DNA of 64,000 nucleotides from Minicystis rosea (GTDB lineage Bacteria; Myxococcota_A; Polyangia; Polyangiales; Polyangiaceae), in contig CP016211.1 in the NCBI GenBank assembly GCA_001931535.1, forward strand, positions 8,789,703 through 8,853,702. The letters run 5' to 3'. Position 1 is the stretch's first letter. Every line of letters begins with the position of its first letter. Below are positions 43,956 through 51,841 of this stretch, piece after piece. The translations under genes were made by a program, and so were the position numbers. The notes beneath the pieces were generated by a model that worked only from the letters and a program-made list of their open reading frames with translations, ran no database searches and was not told the origin of the DNA.

Positions 43956-44358
43956 GGCAGCCGCGAGCGCAAGCGAGCGGGCTTCGCAAGTGCATCGGGC
44001 AACCGGCCATGCGGCCCGCCTGCGTCGACAACGCGGCGCTTCGGCGGGCATGGGGCCGCCGATGCGATGGGGTCCGCTCGCTTGCGCTCGCGGCTGCCTT
44101 CGAGGCGCCCTTGCAACACCGACGGCAGCCGCGAGCGCAAGCGAGCGGGCTTCGCAAGTGCATCGGGCAACCGGCCATGCGGCCCGCCTGCGTCGACAAC
44201 GCGGCGCTTCGGCGGGCATGGGGCCGCCGATGCGATGGGGTCCGCTCGCTTGCGCTCGCGGCTGCCTTCGAGGCGCCCTTGCAACACCGACGGCAGCCGC
44301 GAGCGCAAGCGAGCGGGCTTCGCAAGCGCATCGGGCAACCGGCCATGCGGCCCGCCTG
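43946..44358. repeat. 168-bp tandem repeat (two full copies plus 77 bp)
   Basis: Copies start at 43946, 44114 and 44282, exactly 168 bp apart (four times 42), almost identical; the third is cut at about 44358, just before the stop of the next gene. Each full copy carries two inverted arms, so consecutive copies form a perfect 24-bp stem (44074-44097 with 44125-44148, 27-nt spacer). A related element is at 51668-51791. Confidence 0.94.
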
Positions 44359-44370
44359 TGTTGGGCGGGG

Positions 44371-44889
44371 CTACTTGCGCATCAGCTTTGCGGCGCGGGA
44401 GACGGCGGGGACCAGCTTGTCGCCTTCGACGCGGCCGGCGACTTCGAGCACGAGGTTGCCTTCGGCGTCGCGGCCGGGGCGCTCCTTGGTGTACTTCGCC
44501 GGGGCGGCGGCGAGGACGACGCCGAGCGATTCGACGGCCTCGTTGAGCTGATCGGTGAGCGCGGTGTCGATGGCCTGCTCGCGCTCTTGGTGCGACCAGC
44601 CGCCTTTCGCTTTCACGAGGATGGTGCCGGTGACGCGGCCGTTTTGGGCGACCAGGCCGTGGGGGGTGCCCTTCTGTTCGAAGACGGCGAGCGCGGCCTT
44701 GGCGGCGTCCAGGCGATCGCGGGCGTCGTTGAGGGTGCCGGCGGCGCGCTTCAGGCCGTCGCGCTTCTGGCCGTCGGGGTCGAGGCGGAAGTCTTCGGCG
44801 AGGTGGGCGTTCTCTTCACGGATGCGCGCGACCTCGGCTTGCGCGGCAACGACCTCGGCTTCGAGGCGGGCTTTCTCGTCTTGGCTCAT
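44371..44889 (-). CDS. coiled-coil protein of unknown function next to UbiB kinase
   Basis: A 172-residue soluble protein. The first 90 residues form a coiled coil (EKARLEAEVVAAQAEVARI, LNDARDRLDAAKAALAVFEQ); the rest is mixed (TGTILVKAKGGWSHQE, LVLEVAGRVEGDKLVPAV). The ATG at 44889 overlaps the stop of the UbiB-family gene by four bases (ATGA), so the two are made together and may function together. I recognise no family. The larger frame of which this is the end (to 46137) is a shadow of the upstream gene. Confidence 0.72.
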   Translation of the reverse strand: MSQDEKARLEAEVVAAQAEVARIREENAHLAEDFRLDPDGQKRDGLKRAAGTLNDARDRLDAAKAALAVFEQKGTPHGLVAQNGRVTGTILVKAKGGWSHQEREQAIDTALTDQLNEAVESLGVVLAAAPAKYTKERPGRDAEGNLVLEVAGRVEGDKLVPAVSRAAKLMRK

Positions 44890-46688
44890 GGGGATCTCGT
44901 CCGGGTGAAGAGGATGCTCAGGATCAGGAGCACGCCCATCCCCCCCGCTCCATAGGCGCAGTATTGGGCCGGCTTCACGTGCCCCGCGAGGTAGAGCTGG
45001 AGCGAGGCGTAACCCGCGCCCAGGCCGATCGCCGTGTAGATGAGCTGGCGGACGCCCGCATACACCACCCCGGCCGCCTGCGCGAGACCGCGCACGCGGA
45101 TCTCGGCTTCCCCGCGGTTCGCGCGGGTCAGGTACTTGCGCAGATCGTCGGGGAGCGTGAGGGCCTTGAGGCCCATGTCCTTCGCGGCTTCGAGCGCGAT
45201 CTGCGCCCAGTCGCGGTTGCCGAGGACGAAGTCCTGGAGGTACGGCCGGATGACCTCCATCGGGTTCAAATCGGGATCGAGCTCGGTGCACACGCCCGTG
45301 AGCAGGAGGATGGTCCGCTCGAGGAGCACGAAATCGCGCGGCACGTGGAAGGCGCCGGAGAGCTCGCGCAGGCCGATGTTCATCTTGCGCAGATCGACCA
45401 GGCCCTCGATGCCCTTCTGCGGGTCGAGCTTGATGTCCTTGAGGTTGAAGCTGTCGAGCTTCACCTCCTCCTGGAAGCGCTGGTGGAAGAACTCGATGAC
45501 CTTCTCGCTCACGTCGAGCGTCTGCGTCCGCGCGAGGAACCCCATCTTGCGCAGCGCCTTGATGATGGCCTCGGTGTCGCGGCGGATCACCGCTTCGAGG
45601 AACTCGGGGATGCCCTCGCGCATGTGCGGCGAGAGCTCGCCCACGGCGCCGAAGTCGAGGAGGACGAGCTCCCCGTTCGCGCCGACCAGCATGTTCCCGG
45701 GGTGCGGATCGGCGTGGTAGACGCCGTCGACGAAGATCTGCTGGCAGAAGACCTGCACGATCTGCCGCGCCAAAGCGCGCCGATCGACGCCCTGCGCGTC
45801 GAGCGCCGCGACGTCGCCGACCTTCGTGCCTTCGACGAAGGTCGTCACCATCACCCGCGAGGTGCACATCCCGTCCACGGGGCGGGGGAAGCGCATCTGC
45901 GGGTTCTTCACGAAGTTGTCGGCGATGCGGTTGATGTTCCGCGCCTCGCGGAGGAAGTCGAGCTCCTCCGAGATCATGGTGCGGATCTGGTGGTGGTACG
46001 CGTCCATCCCCTGCACGGGGACGAACCACGTCACGATCGCCATGATGCGCCGGATGGTCGTGAGATCGAGGCGCACGATCTCGTCGATGTCCCGGTGCTG
46101 CACCTTCACCGCGACGTGCGTGCCGTCCTTGAGCCAAGCCTCGTGGACTTGGCCGAGCGAGGCGCTGGCGAGGGGCGTCTCGCAGAAGCGATCGAAGAGC
46201 GCGCTCACCGGCTTGCTCAGCTCGGCCTCGATGCGCGCGGCGATCTCGCGATAGGGCCGCGGGGGGACTTGATCCTGAAGGCCTTCCAGCCCGGCGCGGA
46301 ACTCGACCGGGAGGAAGTTCGCCATGATCGAGAGGAGCTGGCCGACCTTGATGAAGAGGCCCTGCAGCTCGACGATGGTGCGCTCGACGCGGCGAGCGTT
46401 CCGCGCGTGGACGTCGGCGACGTGGTTGTCCGCCCAGCTCTTGCCGAAGAAGCGCGAGAGCGCGGCGAACCAGAGGTAGCTGCCGATGACGAGGAACGTG
46501 GTCCAGTAGGCGCGGACGAAGCGGTAGCTCTGATGCGCCGGGTTCCGCCGCGCGGTGGGGACGGCGCGGCTCCGCGTGGTGGGGGTGCGGTTCGGCGGTA
46601 GCTCGACGGGGGGCGCGGAGCGCCGCGGAGGCACGCTGCTGCCCGGCGGCGGCGCGCTCGGTCTCAAATCCACGGTGCCGGTCGACAC
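44886..46688 (-). CDS. UbiB/ABC1/AarF-family atypical kinase
   Basis: A 600-residue member of the ABC1 kinase family; the bacterial prototype UbiB supports ubiquinone synthesis, and others act in lipid or isoprenoid handling. Family signatures: the inhibitory KxGQ motif (KVGQLLSIM, about 112), ASASLGQVHEA (about 173), the ATP-binding Lys in VAVKVQH (about 192), YHADPHPGNML (about 323) and LLDFGAVG (about 342). Two membrane segments close the C-terminus (about 540-595), as in UbiB, and one hydrophobic stretch lies near residue 60. GTG start at 46688. No ubi or men genes are adjacent. Confidence 0.9.
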   Translation of the reverse strand: MSTGTVDLRPSAPPPGSSVPPRRSAPPVELPPNRTPTTRSRAVPTARRNPAHQSYRFVRAYWTTFLVIGSYLWFAALSRFFGKSWADNHVADVHARNARRVERTIVELQGLFIKVGQLLSIMANFLPVEFRAGLEGLQDQVPPRPYREIAARIEAELSKPVSALFDRFCETPLASASLGQVHEAWLKDGTHVAVKVQHRDIDEIVRLDLTTIRRIMAIVTWFVPVQGMDAYHHQIRTMISEELDFLREARNINRIADNFVKNPQMRFPRPVDGMCTSRVMVTTFVEGTKVGDVAALDAQGVDRRALARQIVQVFCQQIFVDGVYHADPHPGNMLVGANGELVLLDFGAVGELSPHMREGIPEFLEAVIRRDTEAIIKALRKMGFLARTQTLDVSEKVIEFFHQRFQEEVKLDSFNLKDIKLDPQKGIEGLVDLRKMNIGLRELSGAFHVPRDFVLLERTILLLTGVCTELDPDLNPMEVIRPYLQDFVLGNRDWAQIALEAAKDMGLKALTLPDDLRKYLTRANRGEAEIRVRGLAQAAGVVYAGVRQLIYTAIGLGAGYASLQLYLAGHVKPAQYCAYGAGGMGVLLILSILFTRTRSP

Positions 46689-46821
46689 GCGGCCATCCTA
46701 GCTTGGATCACGCACCGCACGCCCGAACGCTGCGCCGATTTGCTGACGCATGCGCGCTCGCCCCGCGCCGCATCGCGTGACGGCGCGACCGCGAAGGCGA
46801 GCGCCCCGACGGATCACCGGC

Positions 46822-47958
46822 TCATCCCGCCGATCGCAGCGCGTCCCAGAGCGCGTCGTACACGGCCGGACGAGCGCGGCGCATGGCGTCGCCGACGCGC
46901 GTCGGATGAACCCGGTTGGTGAGAAGCACGCCGACCAGCTCGGCGTCGGGATCGATCCACAAGCTCGTGCCCGTGAAGCCGAGGTGCCCGAACGTGCGCG
47001 ATCCGAAGCGCGATCCGGAGAGCGGCGTAGGCCCGCTCCGCCGATCGAACCCAGCGAGCAGCGAGCCTCCGGGCCGGTCTTGCACGAGCGGCGCGAGATC
47101 GTCGGGCCCGAGCCACGAAGGCCGGCGGCCCGCCAGGACGTCGAGCACCGCGAGGCCCAAATCGAGGACCGATCGCGCATCCCCGAAGAGCCCGGCGTGC
47201 CCCGCGGCGGCGTCCCCGGCGATGGCCCACGCGTTCTCGTCGTGCACCGCGCCGCGCACCATGCCGCCGCGAAAGGCCACGATCTCGGTGGGCGCGACGC
47301 GCGCGTCGAACGCGCTCGCGGCCCGCGCGCGGAGCTGTCGCGCCGATCCGATGTGGAGGCCGAGCGGCTCCGTCACCTCGCGCGCGAGCACCGCGTCGAG
47401 CGCGTCCCCGCCGCGCGCCGCGAGGCTCGCGCCAAGCAGCATGTACCCGAGATCGCTGTACACCGGAGGGAAGCCGCCGGCCGGCGGATCGCCGTCGCAA
47501 CCTTCGCGGCGCGCGTCGGCGGCGACGCGGAGGGCCGCCGCGGGATCGACGGTGCCGCCGTCGACGAGCGGCGCGAAGAGCGGGAGATGCGCTTCGAGGC
47601 CGGCGCGATGCGCGGCGAAGAGGTCCATGGGCACGCGCGCCGAGCGCGTCGCCGAGAGCTCCGGGACCACGTCGGCGAGCGCTTCGTCGCGACGAAGCAC
47701 GCCGCGGCGCGCGAGCCGCGCGAGCGCGAGCGCGGTGACCGGCTTGGTGACGGACGCGAGATCGAAGATCGTGTCGACGGTCGCCGCGGGCGCATCGTCG
47801 GACGGCCACAGCCGGCCAAAGGCGCCGAGGCCGCGGCGGACGACGCCGCCCGTGCGCACGGCCGCGGCCACCACCGCACAGGGCGCGGCGCGGTGCGCAT
47901 CCACGGCGATCGCCGCGATCTTCGTTAGATCCAGGGCCTCTCCGGCGGGGCTCTCCAT
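46822..47958 (-). CDS. serine hydrolase of the beta-lactamase (class C-like) fold
   Basis: A 378-residue enzyme of the beta-lactamase/DD-peptidase/EstB family. The three active-site boxes are present: SVTK (Ser69, Lys72), YSD (Tyr167 to Asp169) and HLGFTGTS (about 325). No signal peptide is visible, so it may be a cytoplasmic esterase or D-amino-acid peptidase rather than a secreted beta-lactamase. ATG start at 47958; it is transcribed divergently from the PCMT-like gene. Confidence 0.85.
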   Translation of the reverse strand: MESPAGEALDLTKIAAIAVDAHRAAPCAVVAAAVRTGGVVRRGLGAFGRLWPSDDAPAATVDTIFDLASVTKPVTALALARLARRGVLRRDEALADVVPELSATRSARVPMDLFAAHRAGLEAHLPLFAPLVDGGTVDPAAALRVAADARREGCDGDPPAGGFPPVYSDLGYMLLGASLAARGGDALDAVLAREVTEPLGLHIGSARQLRARAASAFDARVAPTEIVAFRGGMVRGAVHDENAWAIAGDAAAGHAGLFGDARSVLDLGLAVLDVLAGRRPSWLGPDDLAPLVQDRPGGSLLAGFDRRSGPTPLSGSRFGSRTFGHLGFTGTSLWIDPDAELVGVLLTNRVHPTRVGDAMRRARPAVYDALWDALRSAG

Positions 47959-48015
47959 GCGCTTTTCAGAAAGCTACGACGGAGACATCATGTCAATCAT
48001 GAGGCGGGGGCCGCG

Positions 48016-48831
48016 ATGATCTTCGACTTCGCACGCCGCGATCTCCGCGCGCTCGCGGAGCCGCACGCGCGCCCGGCTTCCGAGCGGACGGAGCCCGTCT
48101 CGGAGGCCGTCGATCGCGCCGTGGCCGACGATCGCGCCCTCTGGACGGCCGCCATGCGCGCGCGGCAGTCGCTCGTGCTCCACGTCACCGGCCGGCTCGG
48201 CGGGCTGGTCTCGCGCACCGAGGTCTCGCGCTTCACCGCCACGCTGCTCGCCGTCCCACGCGAGCGCTTCGTGCTCCCGGAGCACATCGCGTCCTCCGCC
48301 GACGACGTGCCCTCGCCCCTCGACGAAGCGGGCCTCGCCACCGTGAGCGCGCCCCACGCCTACGTGCTCACGTACGCGATCCTCGGCCTGCGCGAGGGCG
48401 ATCACCTGGTCGAGCTGGGCACCGGCACCGGCTACGGCGCCGCCCTCGCGAGCCACGTGGTCGGCGCGGGCGGGCAGGTGACCTCCATCGAGATCGACAA
48501 GGCCCTGTACGCGCGGGCGCGCCGCCTCCTCGATGCGCCGGATGCGCGCGGCCCGGGACCCATCGCGCTCCACTGCGGCGACGCGCGCGTGCTCGCGCTC
48601 GACCTCGTGGCCACCGCGCGCGGCGATGCGCGCCCGCTGCGCATCGCCTTCACCTATGCCCTGTCTGACAAACCCGAGTCGATGCTCGCCCTCCTCCCCG
48701 AAGGCGGGCGCCTCGTGGCCCCGGTCGGCCCGAGCGAGAATCGCCAGAAGCTCGTGCTCTGGACACGCGAGCACGGATCGCTGCGCGAAGAGACGCACGG
48801 CTCTGTCCGGTACGTCACAGAGCGAAGGTGA
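48016..48831 (+). CDS. PCMT-family (protein-L-isoaspartate) methyltransferase
   Basis: S-adenosylmethionine-dependent methyltransferase, 271 residues. The PCMT signatures are visible: ATVSAPHAYVLTYAIL (about 108-123, substrate site), VELGTGTGYGAALAS (about 132-146, SAM loop) and SIEID (about 156). Classical PCMTs repair isoaspartyl residues in aged proteins. This one has an N-terminal extension of about 65 residues, so a modified substrate range is possible. ATG start at 48016. The stop is followed by the pilC promoter region. Confidence 0.85.
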   Translation: MIFDFARRDLRALAEPHARPASERTEPVSEAVDRAVADDRALWTAAMRARQSLVLHVTGRLGGLVSRTEVSRFTATLLAVPRERFVLPEHIASSADDVPSPLDEAGLATVSAPHAYVLTYAILGLREGDHLVELGTGTGYGAALASHVVGAGGQVTSIEIDKALYARARRLLDAPDARGPGPIALHCGDARVLALDLVATARGDARPLRIAFTYALSDKPESMLALLPEGGRLVAPVGPSENRQKLVLWTREHGSLREETHGSVRYVTERR

Positions 48832-48913
48832 GCCGAGCGCGAGCGCCGCGCGAGGCGCGGGCGCTTATGCAAGCAACGCGGCTCGAAGCCCCGCGTCGCG
48901 GCGAGCACGCTCT

Positions 48914-48943
48914 TTGACCGCCGGACGAAAACCCCCGTATCCT
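48914..48943 (+). promoter_or_regulatory. sigma-70-type promoter candidate for pilC
   Basis: TTGACC (48914-48919) and TATCCT (48938-48943) are separated by 18 bp, close to the housekeeping consensus, 20 bp ahead of the pilC ATG; AGGAG lies six bases before the ATG. Untested. Confidence 0.5.
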
Positions 48944-48963
48944 GGGTATCGAGCAGGAGCATC

Positions 48964-50178
48964 ATGGCGGAGTTTGTCTGGGAAGCGCGCGGCCGAACGG
49001 GTGACGTGCGGAAGGGCACCATGGAGGCCGAGAACGAGGCCGCGGTCCACGCGCGCCTTCGTTCGCAGCAGCTCAACCCGACGAAGGTCAAGAAGAAGGG
49101 CTTCGACCTCTCCAACATCACCATCGGCACGGGCGTCGAGCCGAAGGATCTCGTCAAGTTCATCCGCCAGTTCGCCACGATGATCGACGCCGGCCTGCCG
49201 CTCGTGCAGTGCCTCGAGATCCTCGGCAACCAGGAGCCGAACCGCTTCTTCGCCGCCGCGCTCCGCGACATCAAGAACACCGTCGAGCAGGGCGCGACCT
49301 TCAGCGACGCGCTCCGCAAGCACCCGAAGATCTTCGACGAGCTCTTCGTCAACCTCGTCCAGGCCGGCGAGGTCGGCGGCATCCTCGACACGATCCTGAA
49401 CCGCCTCGCGGTCTACATCGAGAAGAACGTGAAGCTGCGCCGCCAGGTGCGCGGCGCGCTCTCGTACCCGATCGCGGTCATCCTGATCATGATCGTCGTC
49501 ATGATCGTGCTCCTCACGTTCGTCATCCCGGCGTTCGAGGGCATGTTCGCCGAGTTCGGCGCCAAGGACGCGCTGCCCGCGCTGACCAAGTACGTCATCG
49601 CGGCCTCGAAGGGCTTCGTCACCTACCTGCCGGTGATCATCATCGGCCTCATCGGCGCGGTCGTCGGCGGCACCCAGTTCTACCGCAACCCGCGCGGCAA
49701 GAAGATCGTCCACCGCGTCATCCTCAAGCTGCCCATCCTCGGGCCCGTCTTGCAGAAGATCGCGGTCGCCCGCTTCACGCGCACGCTGGGCACGCTGCTC
49801 GCGTCGGGCGTGCCCATCCTCGACGCGCTCGAGATCGTCGCCAAGACGGCGGGCAACGTGATCGTGGAAGAGGGCCTCCTCTACACGCGCGCCCGCATCT
49901 CGGAGGGCAAGAACATGGCGGAGCCCCTCACCGAGATCAACGTCTTCCCCGGCATGGTCGTGCAGATGGTGGCCGTCGGCGAGCAGACCGGCGCGCTCGA
50001 TACCATGCTCAACAAGATCGCCGACTTCTACGAAGACGAAGTCGACGTCGCCGTCGCCGCCCTCACCTCGCTGCTCGAGCCGCTCCTCATGGTCATCGTC
50101 GGCGCCATGGTCGGCACCGTGCTGATCGCGATGTACCTGCCGATCTTCGACCTCGCCGGCAAGATCAAGGCGGACTGA
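48964..50178 (+). CDS. pilC: type IV pilus inner-membrane platform protein PilC
   Basis: A 404-residue polytopic protein of the GspF/PilC family, which forms the inner-membrane platform under the pilus assembly (PilB) and retraction (PilT) motors. Two GspF repeats are visible, each with a cytoplasmic helical part (LVKFIRQFATMIDAGLPL at about 60; ARFTRTLGTLLASGVPIL at about 270) and membrane helices (VILIMIVVMIVLLTFVIPAF; LPVIIIGLIGAVVGG; LMVIVGAMVGTVLIAMYLPIF). ATG 48964 with AGGAG upstream. In Myxococcus xanthus pilC is followed by pilS, pilR, pilA; here only a PilS-like kinase follows. Confidence 0.94.
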   Translation: MAEFVWEARGRTGDVRKGTMEAENEAAVHARLRSQQLNPTKVKKKGFDLSNITIGTGVEPKDLVKFIRQFATMIDAGLPLVQCLEILGNQEPNRFFAAALRDIKNTVEQGATFSDALRKHPKIFDELFVNLVQAGEVGGILDTILNRLAVYIEKNVKLRRQVRGALSYPIAVILIMIVVMIVLLTFVIPAFEGMFAEFGAKDALPALTKYVIAASKGFVTYLPVIIIGLIGAVVGGTQFYRNPRGKKIVHRVILKLPILGPVLQKIAVARFTRTLGTLLASGVPILDALEIVAKTAGNVIVEEGLLYTRARISEGKNMAEPLTEINVFPGMVVQMVAVGEQTGALDTMLNKIADFYEDEVDVAVAALTSLLEPLLMVIVGAMVGTVLIAMYLPIFDLAGKIKAD

Positions 50179-50255
50179 CCGATGGCCGGCCGCGCGGCGC
50201 GATCCGCTCCGAAGACGGCCGGCCCATCTCCATCGGCGTCCACTGCGGGCCGCGC

Positions 50256-51626
50256 ATGAGCGCGACCCTCGCTCCGCGCCCCCTCCCGAGCCGATCGATC
50301 GTGCCGCCCGGCAGCGACGCGCCGCTCACGCGCCGCCTCACGTGGCTCATGGGGCTGCGCCTCCTGGTCCTGACCATCTTCCTGGTCCTGATCACGACCT
50401 TCTACCTGCGCGGCCTCTCGCTCGGCAGCTACTCGGGCTGGTTCTCGGTCGGCACCGTCGGCACCGCGTACTTCCTCGCCGCCGTCTACGCCATCGCGCT
50501 GCGCGCGGGCCGCGGCCTGCGCATGCTCGCGCGCCTCCAGCTCGTCACCGATCAGCTCGTGTGGACCGCGATGGTCTACATCTCCGGCGGCGCGACGAGC
50601 GGCGCGACCTCCCTCTACGGTCTCACCTGCCTCTCGGGCGCGATCCTCCTCGGCGGCCAAGGCGGCGTCGTCGCGTTGCTCTCGGGCGTGACCGCGTACG
50701 TCTGCCTCTCCGGCGCGTTCGCGCTGCACCTCGTCCTCCCGCCCCCCGATCAGCTCGTCGACCTCTACGTCACGCGCTGGAGCGACATGGGCTTCCCGGT
50801 GGTGGTGAACCTGCTCGGTCTCGCCGTCGTCACGCTGCTCGCGAGCTACCTCGCCGAGCGCCTGCGCGTCACCGGCGGTCACCTCGAAGAGGCCAACCAG
50901 CGCGCCGAGCAGGCCGAGCGCCTCGCCCTCCTCGGCCGCCTCGCCGCCGGCCTCGCGCACGAGATCCGAAATCCCCTCGGCTCGATCGCGGGCTCGATCG
51001 AGCTCCTCCGCACCGGCGGCACGCTCGGCGAGGAGGATCGCGCGCTCTGCGAAATCGTCGAGCGCGAGACCGCGCGCCTCAACGAGCTCGTCAGCGACAT
51101 GCTCGACCTCTCGCGCCCCCGCGCGCCCGTGCAGACCAACGTCGATCTCGCCGTCATCGCGCGCGACCTCGTGCACCTCGCCGCCAAGTCCGGCCGCGGC
51201 GCCGACGTGCGCGCCGTCTACGAAGGCCCCGCCGCGGCGCACGTCCTCGCCGACGCCGCGCAGATGCGCCAGGTCGTCTGGAACCTGATGCGCAACGCCA
51301 TCCAGGCCAGCGCTCCCGGGGACGAAGTGATCGTGCGCGTCTGCGACGCCCCCTCCGGCGAGCGCCTCCTCGAAGTCGAAGACCACGGCGCCGGCATCGA
51401 CCCCGAAGCCAAGGCCCGCCTCTTCGACGCCTTCTTCACCACGCGCACCCAAGGCATGGGCATCGGCCTCGCCGTCGTGAAGCGCATCGTCGACGACCAC
51501 GGCTTCACCGTCGACGTCGAGAGCGAAGGCGGAAAGGGCACCACCTTCCGCATCCGCATCCCCGAGAAGAACATCCTCGAGCCCATCGACACATCCCGCA
51601 CCTCGGCGTTGCCTGCGTCGTCGTGA
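50256..51626 (+). CDS. pilS: PilS-like sensor histidine kinase
   Basis: A 456-residue membrane kinase. Six membrane segments fill residues about 30-200, as in PilS of Pseudomonas and Myxococcus, followed by a linker and transmitter: H-box LAHEIRNPLGS with phospho-acceptor His235, N-box MRNAIQAS (about 348), G1 DHGAGI (about 378) and G2 GMGIGLAVVKRIV (about 404). PilS works with the regulator PilR and sigma-54 to set pilin expression. The start ATG 50256 is 77 bp after pilC. No pilR or pilA is nearby; a repeat element and convergent bamA follow. Confidence 0.88.
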   Translation: MSATLAPRPLPSRSIVPPGSDAPLTRRLTWLMGLRLLVLTIFLVLITTFYLRGLSLGSYSGWFSVGTVGTAYFLAAVYAIALRAGRGLRMLARLQLVTDQLVWTAMVYISGGATSGATSLYGLTCLSGAILLGGQGGVVALLSGVTAYVCLSGAFALHLVLPPPDQLVDLYVTRWSDMGFPVVVNLLGLAVVTLLASYLAERLRVTGGHLEEANQRAEQAERLALLGRLAAGLAHEIRNPLGSIAGSIELLRTGGTLGEEDRALCEIVERETARLNELVSDMLDLSRPRAPVQTNVDLAVIARDLVHLAAKSGRGADVRAVYEGPAAAHVLADAAQMRQVVWNLMRNAIQASAPGDEVIVRVCDAPSGERLLEVEDHGAGIDPEAKARLFDAFFTTRTQGMGIGLAVVKRIVDDHGFTVDVESEGGKGTTFRIRIPEKNILEPIDTSRTSALPASS

Positions 51627-51667
51627 TGCAGCGGGCCGCGGGGGAGCGGCCCGAGCGTGGTTGCTGG

Positions 51668-51791
51668 GTCCGCTCGCTTGCGCTCGCGGCTGCTGGTGTT
51701 CGCGACTGCTGACAGTCGCTGGAGAGCAAGGGCAGCCGCGAGCGCAAGCGAGCGGACTTCGCAAGTGGATCGGGAAACCGGCCATGCGGCC
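51668..51791. repeat. inverted-repeat element related to the 168-bp repeat
   Basis: Perfect 26-bp inverted repeat (51668-51693 with 51732-51757, 38-nt loop), followed by a 35-bp tail (about 51757-51791) that matches, with a few changes, the sequence after the left arm in the 168-bp units at 43946-44358. The arms are the same sequence as there. It lies between the convergent ends of pilS and bamA and probably terminates or insulates both. Confidence 0.92.
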
Positions 51792-51841
51792 CACGCGCGT
51801 TGGGACGACCAAGGTTGCCGGGGCTTCGGGGTGTCGCGTCG

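Noticed and set aside
43499..44551. Long open frames on both strands across the repeat arrays (up to several hundred codons)
   Set aside because: Both repeat periods are multiples of three and GC-rich, so frames stay open automatically. The translations are only repeats, with no ribosome site, signal or domain.
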